NCBI GenBank assembly: GCA_964542455.1
Contig: CAZIUC010000010.1
Coordinates: 1-64,000 of the forward strand
Direction: 5' to 3'
Source of the DNA: PFJX01 sp964542455
GTDB taxonomy: Bacteria; Pseudomonadota; Gammaproteobacteria; Burkholderiales; Thiobacillaceae
Length of the DNA stretch: 64,000 bases
The notes beneath the pieces were generated by a model, which worked only from the letters and a program-made list of their open reading frames with translations, was not told the DNA's origin and did not search any database. How positions within the stretch are numbered: position 1 is the stretch's first letter; each line of letters opens with the position of its first letter. This document shows positions 53,503 through 62,776 of this stretch, piece by piece. The translations under genes were made by a program, and so were the position numbers.

Positions 53503-56124
53503 TCATGGGGCGCTCTTTCTGGTGGCAACTTGGCACTCACGGAGGATTATTGCGTATTCATCAACCATGCCAACTTGGCGCTTTTCACTGTGCCATTCCA
53601 CCTCACTCCAGGCTTTTTCCAATACATGTTGCATGGTGGCTGTCAGTGACCAAGATTCGCGGGAAATCGAGCCGTTCTCTATCCGATTGAGCCAGCCTGG
53701 ATGACCGACGGGGTCCATTAGCAACACATTTGGGTCTGGCTCGTAACCATCACGAAACGAACGTGGCAGCACATTGTCATCCTCGTCGTAATCGACATCT
53801 CCGATATGCACCAGAAGTTCGGATTGGGAATCCACATGCTTAGCCAGATCTTCGACACTGATCTCCTCGCCTCCCAACCGTCCGATGATTAGACCGGAAT
53901 GACTTGCACCGAATGCGGCCAGTATCCCGGCTAATGCGTAATCAATTTGTACGTAACCCGGACGGAACTTCACAAAGAGAACTTCAAACGGGTCGTCATC
54001 ACTGGGCCACGTTTGACCAAACAGCAGATGCTTTTCTCCTTCTGCCCACTTTTGCAGGTCTGTCAGGGAAATGTCTGGAATAGCCGTTTTCCTCGCCAAA
54101 TCGGGCTGCTGTTGCGCGGACACGATTCCAGCCAACCCTTCGACCTCGCCGGCGCGCAATCCCTTCACCACACCGACGCCCAGCCGGCCGCTTTTGAAGA
54201 AGTGATTCGTTGGAATGGCGGCGCAACGCCCAGCCACACTTCTATCCCCTCGACGCAAGGGCGCCAAGTAGGACCAAAGACCGAATTTGGAGTCATCCGC
54301 GTTTACGAAATCCCCAGGTGCAATGCGTTTAAGCAAACCAATCGCTTCGAGCGTCAACCAGTCATTCGCCTTCACAACACATTGACGCGCCGTACCGCCT
54401 TCGCACACATAGAGGTCGATATCCACTGCGGGAGCCAGCCAGGCGCAGGCTTGGGCGAACGTCATGCGGGGCAAGTCTTTGCCCCAGCGATTAGTTTCTG
54501 GGCACAGGCGGAGAAGTACTTCCTTGCTAATCAGCACCGACACCCGCGTCCCGTGCCGACTCAATTTCTCACTCACGTCAGGCACCCTCAAAATCGGCCG
54601 CTTGTCGGTCCCAGCCAAGAACTCCAGCATCCATTGGCCGCGTTCGCCTTCTTTGGCTTCATAGCGGCGTGTCGTGACCCGAACCCGCTCACCCAGCATG
54701 AACACCGAGAAGAAGCCGATGCCGAACTGGCCGATGGCCTCGAAGCCGGAGGCGCGTAGGCCGCTCCATTCGCCGCGTAAATCCGCGCTTCCCCATAGCG
54801 AGCGGCCGAAGTCGAGGAGCACTTCGGTCAGCACGTAGCGGCTCATGCCGATGCCGGTATCCGTGACGTGCAGCCAATGGCCGTCGGGATCATCCTCGAC
54901 CGCCACCTCGATATGCCCCTCCTCCTCGCCCAAGCCACCCAACTTGCGGCAGGCATGGACGGCGTCGATGGCGTTTTGCAGCAATTCCCGCAGCGCGGCG
55001 GTAGGGTCGTCGCCATAGAGTTTTTCGCCACCAAAGCGATCCACCAGGGATTTCACGTCACTGATCTTGATGCTGGCATCTACCGGTTGCCAGCCCTGTG
55101 TGGGCACGGCGCGAGCGAAATCTTCCGGGCTGTGGGCGGCACCGAGTTGACGAACAGCCAGGCGCGGGCGGTGATGGTCCAGGAGCAGCCGATCCGCCGC
55201 ACGTAATTCCTTGTCGATCAGCCGCGCGGCGTCGTAAGCCAGCCACCAGGCTTCCTGTTGTTCGATGGGAAAGGGCGAGGAGGATATGAGCAAGTCATGG
55301 CGGGCTGTGTCGGGGTCGCGCTTGACCTGATTCATGCGGCTCTGGAATTGCCAGTGGGCCAGAGAAGCCCCGCCGGGCTGGACCAGGGCGAGCAGGAAAC
55401 GCGGCGCTCGTTCGGCGTCCAGATGGGCGGCATCGGCGGTGCGGAGCAACACGGCCAGCTTGAGGATGTCCACATCCCAGGTTGCGGGTTTCAGGCAGAC
55501 CGGCGCGGTGATCTTGGTCTGGCTCAGCGCTTCCAATTCATGCGGCGACCACCAATGGCTTTCTGCCAGCCGGCCGATAGCATCGCCATAGACGGCCCGC
55601 AATTCGTCGTGGGGTAAAAGGTAGAGCGGTGTCGCGTCGCCAGGCGCGGACCAATGCAGAGCCGGCAAATTGCGCGCTTGTCTGGGGTGCAGAACCCGCA
55701 GTACCTCGAATAAAACAAGCTGGAAGTCCGGCTTGCCGGGGGTCAGTTCCTCTTCCGTCATCCCCGCTGAGAACTCCCGCCACTCCGGCAAGGCGCGGAT
55801 TTCCTCGATCCCACCGGGGTAGGCCGCCATGCAATGGGCGGCGTCATGCAGCAAGAAGGCGCCGCCCAATACGAAAGCTTCTGCGGGGTTGAGCAAGTAG
55901 TTATCGCCAGCGATTTCCGAGGCGACCCACCACAGGGCGTCGATATGGCCGATGTCTTGGACCGTCAGCGCGGGCATGTCCTTGTGGATTTGCCCAACCA
56001 GCAATTTCACTCGCTCCCGGAACGCCTCGTAGGCGGTCGCCAACTTGTTTCGCTGGGTTTTCAGGTCGTCATCAAGCTCGGGAAAAGCGGTTTGCCAGAG
56101 GGGGGATTGCCGGTAGTCATTCAT
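53503..56124 (-). CDS. HD-domain / Hsp90-like GHKL ATPase, probable conflict-system protein
   Basis: An 873-aa protein. Residues ~50-320 form an HD-like domain: DIGHIDALWW (His60), LLHDAAH (His93-Asp94) and LLRTADAAHLD (Asp231). Residues ~350-560 form an Hsp90/GHKL ATPase: ALRELLQNAIDA (Glu380, Asn384), DTGIGM (422-427), IGQFGIGFFSVF (465-476). The C-terminal ~300 residues are not recognised. The combination matches HD plus Hsp90-like proteins reported in bacterial conflict systems. The start has GGGGAG upstream. First large gene of a three-gene cassette and less GC-rich than its neighbours in places. Confidence 0.85.
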   Translation of the reverse strand: MNDYRQSPLWQTAFPELDDDLKTQRNKLATAYEAFRERVKLLVGQIHKDMPALTVQDIGHIDALWWVASEIAGDNYLLNPAEAFVLGGAFLLHDAAHCMAAYPGGIEEIRALPEWREFSAGMTEEELTPGKPDFQLVLFEVLRVLHPRQARNLPALHWSAPGDATPLYLLPHDELRAVYGDAIGRLAESHWWSPHELEALSQTKITAPVCLKPATWDVDILKLAVLLRTADAAHLDAERAPRFLLALVQPGGASLAHWQFQSRMNQVKRDPDTARHDLLISSSPFPIEQQEAWWLAYDAARLIDKELRAADRLLLDHHRPRLAVRQLGAAHSPEDFARAVPTQGWQPVDASIKISDVKSLVDRFGGEKLYGDDPTAALRELLQNAIDAVHACRKLGGLGEEEGHIEVAVEDDPDGHWLHVTDTGIGMSRYVLTEVLLDFGRSLWGSADLRGEWSGLRASGFEAIGQFGIGFFSVFMLGERVRVTTRRYEAKEGERGQWMLEFLAGTDKRPILRVPDVSEKLSRHGTRVSVLISKEVLLRLCPETNRWGKDLPRMTFAQACAWLAPAVDIDLYVCEGGTARQCVVKANDWLTLEAIGLLKRIAPGDFVNADDSKFGLWSYLAPLRRGDRSVAGRCAAIPTNHFFKSGRLGVGVVKGLRAGEVEGLAGIVSAQQQPDLARKTAIPDISLTDLQKWAEGEKHLLFGQTWPSDDDPFEVLFVKFRPGYVQIDYALAGILAAFGASHSGLIIGRLGGEEISVEDLAKHVDSQSELLVHIGDVDYDEDDNVLPRSFRDGYEPDPNVLLMDPVGHPGWLNRIENGSISRESWSLTATMQHVLEKAWSEVEWHSEKRQVGMVDEYAIILRECQVATRKSAP

Positions 56125-56145
56125 ATTCGTTGTCTCCCCACACCA

Positions 56146-56304
56146 CTATTGATTGTCTTGCGAGCGGCCATGCTTCGAGCGTGGGCACGAATACTGAAAA
56201 ATCTCCGCACTGGCTGAATGGCATCGACAGGCACTTGGCCCTGAGTTAGTCGGCATCGTGGGCGATGAGCCCTTCTCGATCCCAAGCTCAAGCGGCTTGC
56301 TCAT
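56146..56304 (-). CDS. Possible small Cys-containing protein upstream of the HD-Hsp90 gene
   Basis: A 52-codon frame starting MSKPLELGIEKG with GGGGAG 8 bp upstream, ending 21 bp before the HD-Hsp90 start. It has three Cys (SACRCHS, YSCPRS). No homologue recognised; it may be a leader peptide, a small partner, or a remnant. Confidence 0.3.
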   Translation of the reverse strand: MSKPLELGIEKGSSPTMPTNSGPSACRCHSASAEIFQYSCPRSKHGRSQDNQ

Positions 56305-56558
56305 GTGGTTAGCTCCCCTGGTTGCCACATCTGGCGCAGTGGTTTGTCAACGTTCGGAGTTTACCTGTCCAATATGCGGGTGCTTCCGGCCTCAAGTGAA
56401 AGGAATATTGCCAACGCTGAACCTGAGTCTTTGATAGCCGAACATCTGGCTCGTATCGAAGCGGCGCCCGATCCCCATCGATTCATCGAACTTGGCCCTG
56501 ATTCACAGCTGATTCCCGCCTGAAAACCGGCTAGGTCGCCGCTGTTAAACCCAATTTA
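56305..56558. other. Intergenic DNA with a possible gene remnant
   Basis: Together with its flanks this belongs to the 713-bp gap 56125-56837. The plus strand has an open frame (to TGA at 56521-56523) whose last part, ESLIAEHLARIEAAPDPHRF, looks like the end of a soluble protein but is not recognised. No clear promoter was found. Confidence 0.35.
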
Positions 56559-56680
56559 TCCATTAGCCGTGGCGACACCGGATGCCCCTGTGGCGCGGGT
56601 GTCCCGCCTGCTTTGTCCTTCTGATCAGGCCCACGAAACAGGCGGGACGCCCGCGCTACAGGCTTACTTCGGCTAATGGA
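56559..56680. repeat. 122-bp palindromic repeat between the island and gltB
   Basis: The outer arms TCCATTAGCCG / CGGCTAATGGA are perfect. Inside, CCTGTGGCGCGGGTGTCCCG and CGGGACGCCCGCGCTACAGG pair with two mismatches. It is of the CGGGCGTCCCGCCTG-type repeats seen in many proteobacteria. It marks the right border of the accessory island. Confidence 0.8.
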
Positions 56681-56837
56681 CAATCTCAGTTAAACCGTTT
56701 CGCCACACGGCAATCATTGTTCGCCACGCTCGAAAATTCCCTGTCTGGCGGGAAGTCCTTGTTCAAGCTAGAATTTCCGCCCTTTTTTACCCTGCGTTCG
56801 CGCGCCCCGCGCGGACCACTTGATCGGCCCGACGATA

Positions 56838-59800
56838 ATGGATGATCGACAAAGTAGCCTTGGCGGCACGCTCTACAGCCCGAATTTCGAGCAGGATAGC
56901 TGCGGTTTCGGATTGATCGCGCAACTGGATGACCAGGCGACACACAAGCTGGTGGCCACCGCGATTTCCTCGCTGGCGTGCATGACCCATCGCGGCGCGG
57001 TGGCGGCCGACGGCAAGTCGGGCGACGGTTGCGGTCTGCTGTTCAAGAAACCGGACAGTTTCCTGCGCGCGGTGGCGGCGGAGAGCGGCTTTACCTTGAA
57101 TACCCGCTACGCCGCCGGCCTGACTTTCCTGAATCAGGATGCGGCCAAGGCGCAGCGTGCACGCGAATTGCTGGTCAGCGAGCTCAAAGGCGAAGGCCTG
57201 GAGCCGGCCGGCTTCCGCAAGGTGCCGACCGACAATTCCGCGCTGGGCCAGTTCGCCCTGAAGAGCCTGCCGGTGATCGAGCAACTGTTTGTGAACTGCC
57301 CGGATGCCATCGACGCCGACATCTTCGAGCGCAAGCTGTACATCGCGCGGCGCAAGGTGGAGAAAGCGGTCGCCGACACGGACAGCACTTTCTATATTCC
57401 GACCCTGTCCGGCCGGGTGATTTCCTACAAGGGCCTAGTAATGCCGGAGTATCTGCCGGTGTTCTATCCTGACCTCAACGACGAGCGTTTCGCCTCGGCG
57501 CTGGCCGTGTTCCACCAGCGTTTCTCCACCAACACCTGGCCGGAATGGCGCCTGGCGCAGCCATTCCGCTACCTCGCCCACAACGGCGAGATCAACACCG
57601 TGCAGGGCAACCGCAACTGGTCGCGGGCGCGCGAGCAGAAATTCCTCTCGCCGCTGATTCCCAACATGGACGACGTGCGGCCGATGGTGGGGGTCAAGGG
57701 CTCCGACTCGATGAGCTTCGACAACATGCTGGAAGGCCTGGTCATGGGCGGCGCCGGCCTGTTCCGCGGCATGCGCATGATGGTGCCGCCAGCCTGGCAG
57801 AACGTCACCAACATGGATCCGGATCTGCGCGCGTTCTACGAGTACAACTCCATGCACATGGAGCCGTGGGACGGCCCCGCCGGCATCGTCATGACCGACG
57901 GCCGCTACGGCGTCTGCATGCTCGACCGCAACGGCCTGCGCCCGGCGCGTTACGTCATCACCAAGGACCGTTACGTCACCATCGCCTCGGAAGTCGGCGT
58001 GTGGGACTACGGCGGTCCCGACAATATCGTCGCCAAGGGCCGCGTGCGCCCCGGCCAGATCGTCGCCGCCGATCTGGAGACCGGCAAGTTCCTGCTGCCG
58101 GAAGACATCGATGCCCAGCTCAAGTCTGCCCACCCCTACCGGGAATGGCTGAAAAACAACGGCCAGCGGATCGAATTCGGCCTGGAGCAGGACAGCGATT
58201 ACCCGGCGATGGATGCCGCCAGTGTCGCGACCCATCAGAAGCTGTTCAACGTCAGCTCCGAGGAACTGGATCAGGTACTGCGCGTGTTGGCCGAGGATGG
58301 CCAGGAAGCGGTCGGCTCGATGGGTGACGACACCCCGATGGCGGTGCTCTCGCGGAAAGCGCGTTCGCCCTTCGACTACCTGCGCCAGCAGTTCGCCCAG
58401 GTGACCAACCCGCCGATCGATCCGATCCGCGAAGCCATCGTCATGTCCCTGCACACGGTGCTGGGGCGGGAACTAAACCTGTTCGAGGAAACCCCGCAGC
58501 ATGCCGCGCGCATGGAGCTGAATTCGCCGGTGCTGTCCAACGACACCTACAAAGCGATTACCAGCAGCAGCGACCCGGCCTACGCGACGGAACATTTCTA
58601 TCTGCAATACGACCCGACCCGGAGCAACCTCAAGGCCGCCCTGGAAAAACTGGCCGCCGACGCGGTGGCCGCGGTGAAATCGGGCGCGGTGATCGTGGTG
58701 CTCTCCGATCGCGCCATCGACAAATCCACCCTGACCATCCCCGCCCTGTTCGCCACCGGTGCCGTGCACCATGCCCTGATCGCAGCCGGCCTGCGTTGTG
58801 ACGCCAACATCGTGGTGAAGACGGGCGCCGCGCGCGACCCTCACCAGATCGCTTCCCTGATCGGCTATGGCGCCACCGCCGTGTATCCCTACCTGGCCTA
58901 CCAGTCCATCCTGCAGATGGTGCGTAGCGGAGAGATCAAGCTGCCCGCCGAAAAAGCCCTGATGAACTACCGCAAGGGCACCGACAAGGGCCTGCTCAAG
59001 GTCATGTCCAAGATGGGCATTTCCGCCATCGCCAGCTATCGCGGCGCGCAGTTGTTTGAAGTGGTGGGCATGCACGAGGATGTCGTCGAGATGTGCCTGA
59101 AAGGCACCGTTTCGCGCGTCTCCGGCGCCAACTTCGAAGATTTCGAGGTGGACCAGAAACTGCTCAACCGCGCCGCCTTCAACCCGTTGCGCCCGATTCC
59201 CGCCGGGGGCCTGCTCAAGTACATGAACGGCGAGGAGTACCACGCCTACAACCCGGATGTGGTGCTGGAACTGCAAACCGCCGTGCAGACCGGCTCCTAT
59301 GACGCCTACAAGCAATACGCCGCGACGGTGAACAACCGCCCGGTGGCCATGCTGCGCGACCTGATGAAGCTGAAACTGGCCGCCGAGCCGATTTCCGTCG
59401 ATGCGGTGGAACCGATCGAAGCCATCCTGAAACGCTTCGACTCCGCCGGCATGTCACTCGGCGCCCTCTCGCCCGAGGCGCACGAGGCCTTGGCGGAAGG
59501 CATGAACCGCATCGGCGGCCGTTCCAACTCCGGCGAGGGCGGCGAAGACCCGGCCCGCTACGGCACCATCAAGATGTCCAAGATCAAGCAAGTGGCGTCG
59601 GGCCGGTTCGGCGTCACCGCGCATTACCTGGTCAATGCCGAGGTGTTGCAGATCAAGATCGCGCAGGGCGCCAAGCCCGGCGAGGGCGGCCAGTTGCCCG
59701 GCAAGAAGGTGGAGCCGCACATCGCCAAGCTGCGCTGCACCAAGCCCGGCGTCACCCTGATCTCGCCGCCGCCGCACCACGACATCTACTCCATCGAAGA

Positions 59801-61295
59801 CCTGGCGCAGCTCATCTATGACCTGAAGCAGGTCAATCCGAAGGCATTGGTGTCGGTGAAGCTGGTGGCGGAGCCCGGCGTCGGCACCATCGCGGCGGGT
59901 GTGGCCAAGGCTTACGCCGACCTCATCACCATCTCCGGCTACGACGGCGGCACCGGCGCCTCGCCGTTGACCAGCGTGAAATACGCCGGCACGCCCTGGG
60001 AACTGGGCCTCACCGAGGCGCAACAAGTGTTGCGCGCCAACGGCCTCAGAGGCCGCGTGCGGGTACAGACCGACGGCGGCCTGAAGACCGGCCTCGATGT
60101 GGTGAAGGCCGCCATCCTCGGCGCCGAGTCGTTCGGTTTCGGCACCGCGCCGATGATTTCCCTGGGCTGCAAATACCTGCGCATCTGCCACCTGAACAAC
60201 TGCGCCACCGGCATCGCCACCCAGGACGCGCGCCTGCGCAAGGGCTACTTCATCGGCCTGCCGGAAATGGTCATCAACTACTTCACCTTCGTCGCCCGCG
60301 AGACCCGCGAGTGGATGGCCGCGCTGGGCATCAGCAAGTTCGAAGACCTGATCGGCCGCACCGACCTGCTGGAGTTGCTTCCTGGCGAATCGGACAAGCA
60401 GGGCCGGCTGAAACTCGGCGTCCTGCTTTCGCAAGGCAGCATCGCCGACAGCGAACCGCGCTTCTGTATCGAAGCCTCCAACCCCTCGTTCGACAAGGGC
60501 GAGCTAGCCGAGCAGATGGTCAGGGACGCGCTCCCCGGTATCCTCACCCAGACCCCGCAACGCCTGGAATACACCGTGCGCAACGTCAACCGTTCCATGG
60601 GCGCGCGCCTCTCCGGTGAAATCGCCCGCGCGCATGGCGCCGTGGGACTGCCCGCCGACTGCCTGCACATCAAGCTGAACGGTTCCGCCGGCCAGAGCTT
60701 CGGTGTCTGGAACCACCACGGCCTGACCATGGAGATCGAAGGTGACGCCAACGACTACGTCGGCAAGGGCATGTCCGGCGGCCGCCTCATCGTCTACCCG
60801 CCCAAGGGCTCCGTGTTCGCCTCGCACCAGGCCAGCATCATCGGCAACACCTGTCTGTACGGCGCCACCGGCGGCGAGCTGTACGCGGCCGGCATGGGCG
60901 GTGAACGCTTCGGCGTGCGCAACTCCGGCGCGCTGGCGGTGGTGGAGGGCGTCGGCGAACACTGCTGCGAATACATGACCGGCGGCTGCGTCATCGTGTT
61001 GGGCAACACCGGCCTCAACGTCGGTGCCGGCATGACCGGCGGCTTCACCCTGGTCTATGACGAGGACGGCAATTTCGCCGAGAAGTACAACAACGAGCTG
61101 GTCGACATCAACCGCATCAACGACGAGAAGACCGGCGAACACCGCGCCTTCCTGCGCGAGAAGCTGGAAAAACACGTGCTCTACACCGGCTCCGACCGCG
61201 CCCGCTGGATGCTGGAACACTTCGCCGATGTGGTGAACCGTTTCTGGCTGGTGAAGCCCAAGGCTTTGACGCTGGATAGTTTGTTGAAGGATTGA
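56838..61295 (+). CDS. gltB: Glutamate synthase (NADPH) large subunit
   Basis: A 1485-aa protein converting glutamine and 2-oxoglutarate to two glutamates. The N-terminal class II amidotransferase has the nucleophile Cys after an 18-20-residue propeptide (FEQDSCGFGLIAQ). Central and FMN domains follow (SLGALSPEAHEALAEGMNRI, GGRSNSGEGGEDPARY), the [3Fe-4S] Cys motif is GCKYLRICHLNNCATG, and the C-terminal beta-helix includes GGRLIVYPP. The start at ATG 56838 is preferred to TTG 56820. gltD follows 4 bp later. Confidence 0.97.
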   Translation: MDDRQSSLGGTLYSPNFEQDSCGFGLIAQLDDQATHKLVATAISSLACMTHRGAVAADGKSGDGCGLLFKKPDSFLRAVAAESGFTLNTRYAAGLTFLNQDAAKAQRARELLVSELKGEGLEPAGFRKVPTDNSALGQFALKSLPVIEQLFVNCPDAIDADIFERKLYIARRKVEKAVADTDSTFYIPTLSGRVISYKGLVMPEYLPVFYPDLNDERFASALAVFHQRFSTNTWPEWRLAQPFRYLAHNGEINTVQGNRNWSRAREQKFLSPLIPNMDDVRPMVGVKGSDSMSFDNMLEGLVMGGAGLFRGMRMMVPPAWQNVTNMDPDLRAFYEYNSMHMEPWDGPAGIVMTDGRYGVCMLDRNGLRPARYVITKDRYVTIASEVGVWDYGGPDNIVAKGRVRPGQIVAADLETGKFLLPEDIDAQLKSAHPYREWLKNNGQRIEFGLEQDSDYPAMDAASVATHQKLFNVSSEELDQVLRVLAEDGQEAVGSMGDDTPMAVLSRKARSPFDYLRQQFAQVTNPPIDPIREAIVMSLHTVLGRELNLFEETPQHAARMELNSPVLSNDTYKAITSSSDPAYATEHFYLQYDPTRSNLKAALEKLAADAVAAVKSGAVIVVLSDRAIDKSTLTIPALFATGAVHHALIAAGLRCDANIVVKTGAARDPHQIASLIGYGATAVYPYLAYQSILQMVRSGEIKLPAEKALMNYRKGTDKGLLKVMSKMGISAIASYRGAQLFEVVGMHEDVVEMCLKGTVSRVSGANFEDFEVDQKLLNRAAFNPLRPIPAGGLLKYMNGEEYHAYNPDVVLELQTAVQTGSYDAYKQYAATVNNRPVAMLRDLMKLKLAAEPISVDAVEPIEAILKRFDSAGMSLGALSPEAHEALAEGMNRIGGRSNSGEGGEDPARYGTIKMSKIKQVASGRFGVTAHYLVNAEVLQIKIAQGAKPGEGGQLPGKKVEPHIAKLRCTKPGVTLISPPPHHDIYSIEDLAQLIYDLKQVNPKALVSVKLVAEPGVGTIAAGVAKAYADLITISGYDGGTGASPLTSVKYAGTPWELGLTEAQQVLRANGLRGRVRVQTDGGLKTGLDVVKAAILGAESFGFGTAPMISLGCKYLRICHLNNCATGIATQDARLRKGYFIGLPEMVINYFTFVARETREWMAALGISKFEDLIGRTDLLELLPGESDKQGRLKLGVLLSQGSIADSEPRFCIEASNPSFDKGELAEQMVRDALPGILTQTPQRLEYTVRNVNRSMGARLSGEIARAHGAVGLPADCLHIKLNGSAGQSFGVWNHHGLTMEIEGDANDYVGKGMSGGRLIVYPPKGSVFASHQASIIGNTCLYGATGGELYAAGMGGERFGVRNSGALAVVEGVGEHCCEYMTGGCVIVLGNTGLNVGAGMTGGFTLVYDEDGNFAEKYNNELVDINRINDEKTGEHRAFLREKLEKHVLYTGSDRARWMLEHFADVVNRFWLVKPKALTLDSLLKD

Positions 61296-61299
61296 TGCC

Positions 61300-62703
61300 A
61301 TGTCCGACGTATTCCAATTCCTGAACATCGCCCGCCGCGACGGCGACAAAGTCCCGGCCGAAGTCCGCAAGGTCGAGTTCAAGGAAATCTACGCCCCGCT
61401 GGGTGTCGATCAGGCCCATGAACAGGCCGGCCGCTGCCTGGCTTGCGGCAACCCGTATTGCGAGTGGAAGTGCCCGGTGCACAACTACATCCCCAACTGG
61501 CTGAAGCTGGTGGATGAAGGGCGCTTGTTCGAGGCCGCCGAGCTGTCGCACCAGACCAACTCCCTGCCGGAAGTGTGTGGCCGCGTCTGCCCGCAGGACC
61601 GCCTCTGCGAAGGCGCCTGCACCCTGAACCAGGTCGAGGCCGGCGCCGTCACCATCGGTGGCATCGAGAAATACATCTCCGAGACCGCCTTCGCCCAGGG
61701 CTGGCGCCCGGACATGTCCAAGGTGGTCGCCACCGGCAAAAAGGTCGCCATCATCGGCGCCGGCCCCGCTGGCCTCGGCTGCGCCGACGTGCTGGCGCGC
61801 AATGGCGTCCAGGCCGTCGTCTTCGACAAATACCCGGAAATCGGCGGCCTGCTCACCTTCGGCATTCCCGAATTCAAGATGGAAAAGAGCGTGATGACCC
61901 GCCGCCGCGAGATTTTCGAAGGCATGGGCATCGAGTTCCGCCTGAACACCGAAGTCGGCAAGGATGTGCAGATGGCTGACCTGCTCAATGAATACGACGC
62001 CGTGTTCATGGGCATGGGCACCTACACCTACATGCGGGCCGGCATTCCCGGCGAAGACCTGCCCGGCGTCATGGCCGCGCTACCGTTCCTGATTTCCAAC
62101 GTGAACAACTGCCTGGAACTGCCGCAGGACGAGTTCATCGACATGAAGGGCCTGCGTGTCGTGGTGCTTGGCGGCGGCGACACCGCGATGGACTGCAACC
62201 GCACCTCCATCCGCCAGGGCGCGGCCAGCGTCACCTGCGCCTACCGCCGCGACGAAGCCAACATGCCCGGCTCCAAGCGCGAAGTCGCCAACGCCAAGGA
62301 AGAGGGCGTCGCTTTCCTGTGGAACCGCCAGCCGGTCGCCGTGATCGGCGATGGCAAAGTGGAAGGCATCAAGCTGGTCACCACCGAACTGGGCGAGCCT
62401 GATGCGCGTGGCCGCCGCACCCCGGTGGTGGTGGAAGGCTCCGAGGAAATCATCCCTTGCGACCGCGTCCTGGTCGCCTTCGGCTTCCGCCCCAACCCGC
62501 AGCCCTGGTTCGCCGACATTGGCGTCACCACCGACCAGGGCGGCCGAGTCCTGGCCAAAGGCCGGCAACACGCCTACCAGACCGGCAACCCCAAGGTCTT
62601 CGCGGGCGGCGACATGGTGCGTGGCTCCGACCTGGTGGTCACCGCCGTCTACGAAGGCCGTGAAGCCGCCAAGGGCATGCTGGCGTTCATGGGCATCTGG
62701 TAA
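61300..62703 (+). CDS. gltD: Glutamate synthase (NADPH) small subunit
   Basis: A 467-aa FAD/NADPH subunit. The N-terminal domain has Fe-S cysteines (CLACGNPYCEWKCPVHNY; VCGRVCPQDRLCEGAC). FAD site VAIIGAGPAGLGCADVLA and NADPH site VVVLGGGDTAMDCNRT. It feeds electrons to GltB. Ends with a strong terminator at 62720-62748. Confidence 0.98.
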   Translation: MSDVFQFLNIARRDGDKVPAEVRKVEFKEIYAPLGVDQAHEQAGRCLACGNPYCEWKCPVHNYIPNWLKLVDEGRLFEAAELSHQTNSLPEVCGRVCPQDRLCEGACTLNQVEAGAVTIGGIEKYISETAFAQGWRPDMSKVVATGKKVAIIGAGPAGLGCADVLARNGVQAVVFDKYPEIGGLLTFGIPEFKMEKSVMTRRREIFEGMGIEFRLNTEVGKDVQMADLLNEYDAVFMGMGTYTYMRAGIPGEDLPGVMAALPFLISNVNNCLELPQDEFIDMKGLRVVVLGGGDTAMDCNRTSIRQGAASVTCAYRRDEANMPGSKREVANAKEEGVAFLWNRQPVAVIGDGKVEGIKLVTTELGEPDARGRRTPVVVEGSEEIIPCDRVLVAFGFRPNPQPWFADIGVTTDQGGRVLAKGRQHAYQTGNPKVFAGGDMVRGSDLVVTAVYEGREAAKGMLAFMGIW

Positions 62704-62719
62704 GCCTTCTCGGGTACGC

Positions 62720-62748
62720 AAAAAAGCCGGCTTCAAGCCGGCTTTTTT
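62720..62748. terminator. Bidirectional rho-independent terminator between gltD and gpsA
   Basis: GCCGGC (62726-62731) and GCCGGC (62737-62742) form a stem with a 5-base loop, flanked by A6 on the left and T6 on the right. It can end gltBD transcription to the right and gpsA transcription to the left. Confidence 0.95.
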
Positions 62749-62776
62749 GTTGTTCAGCTGGATGAGTAACCGACTA

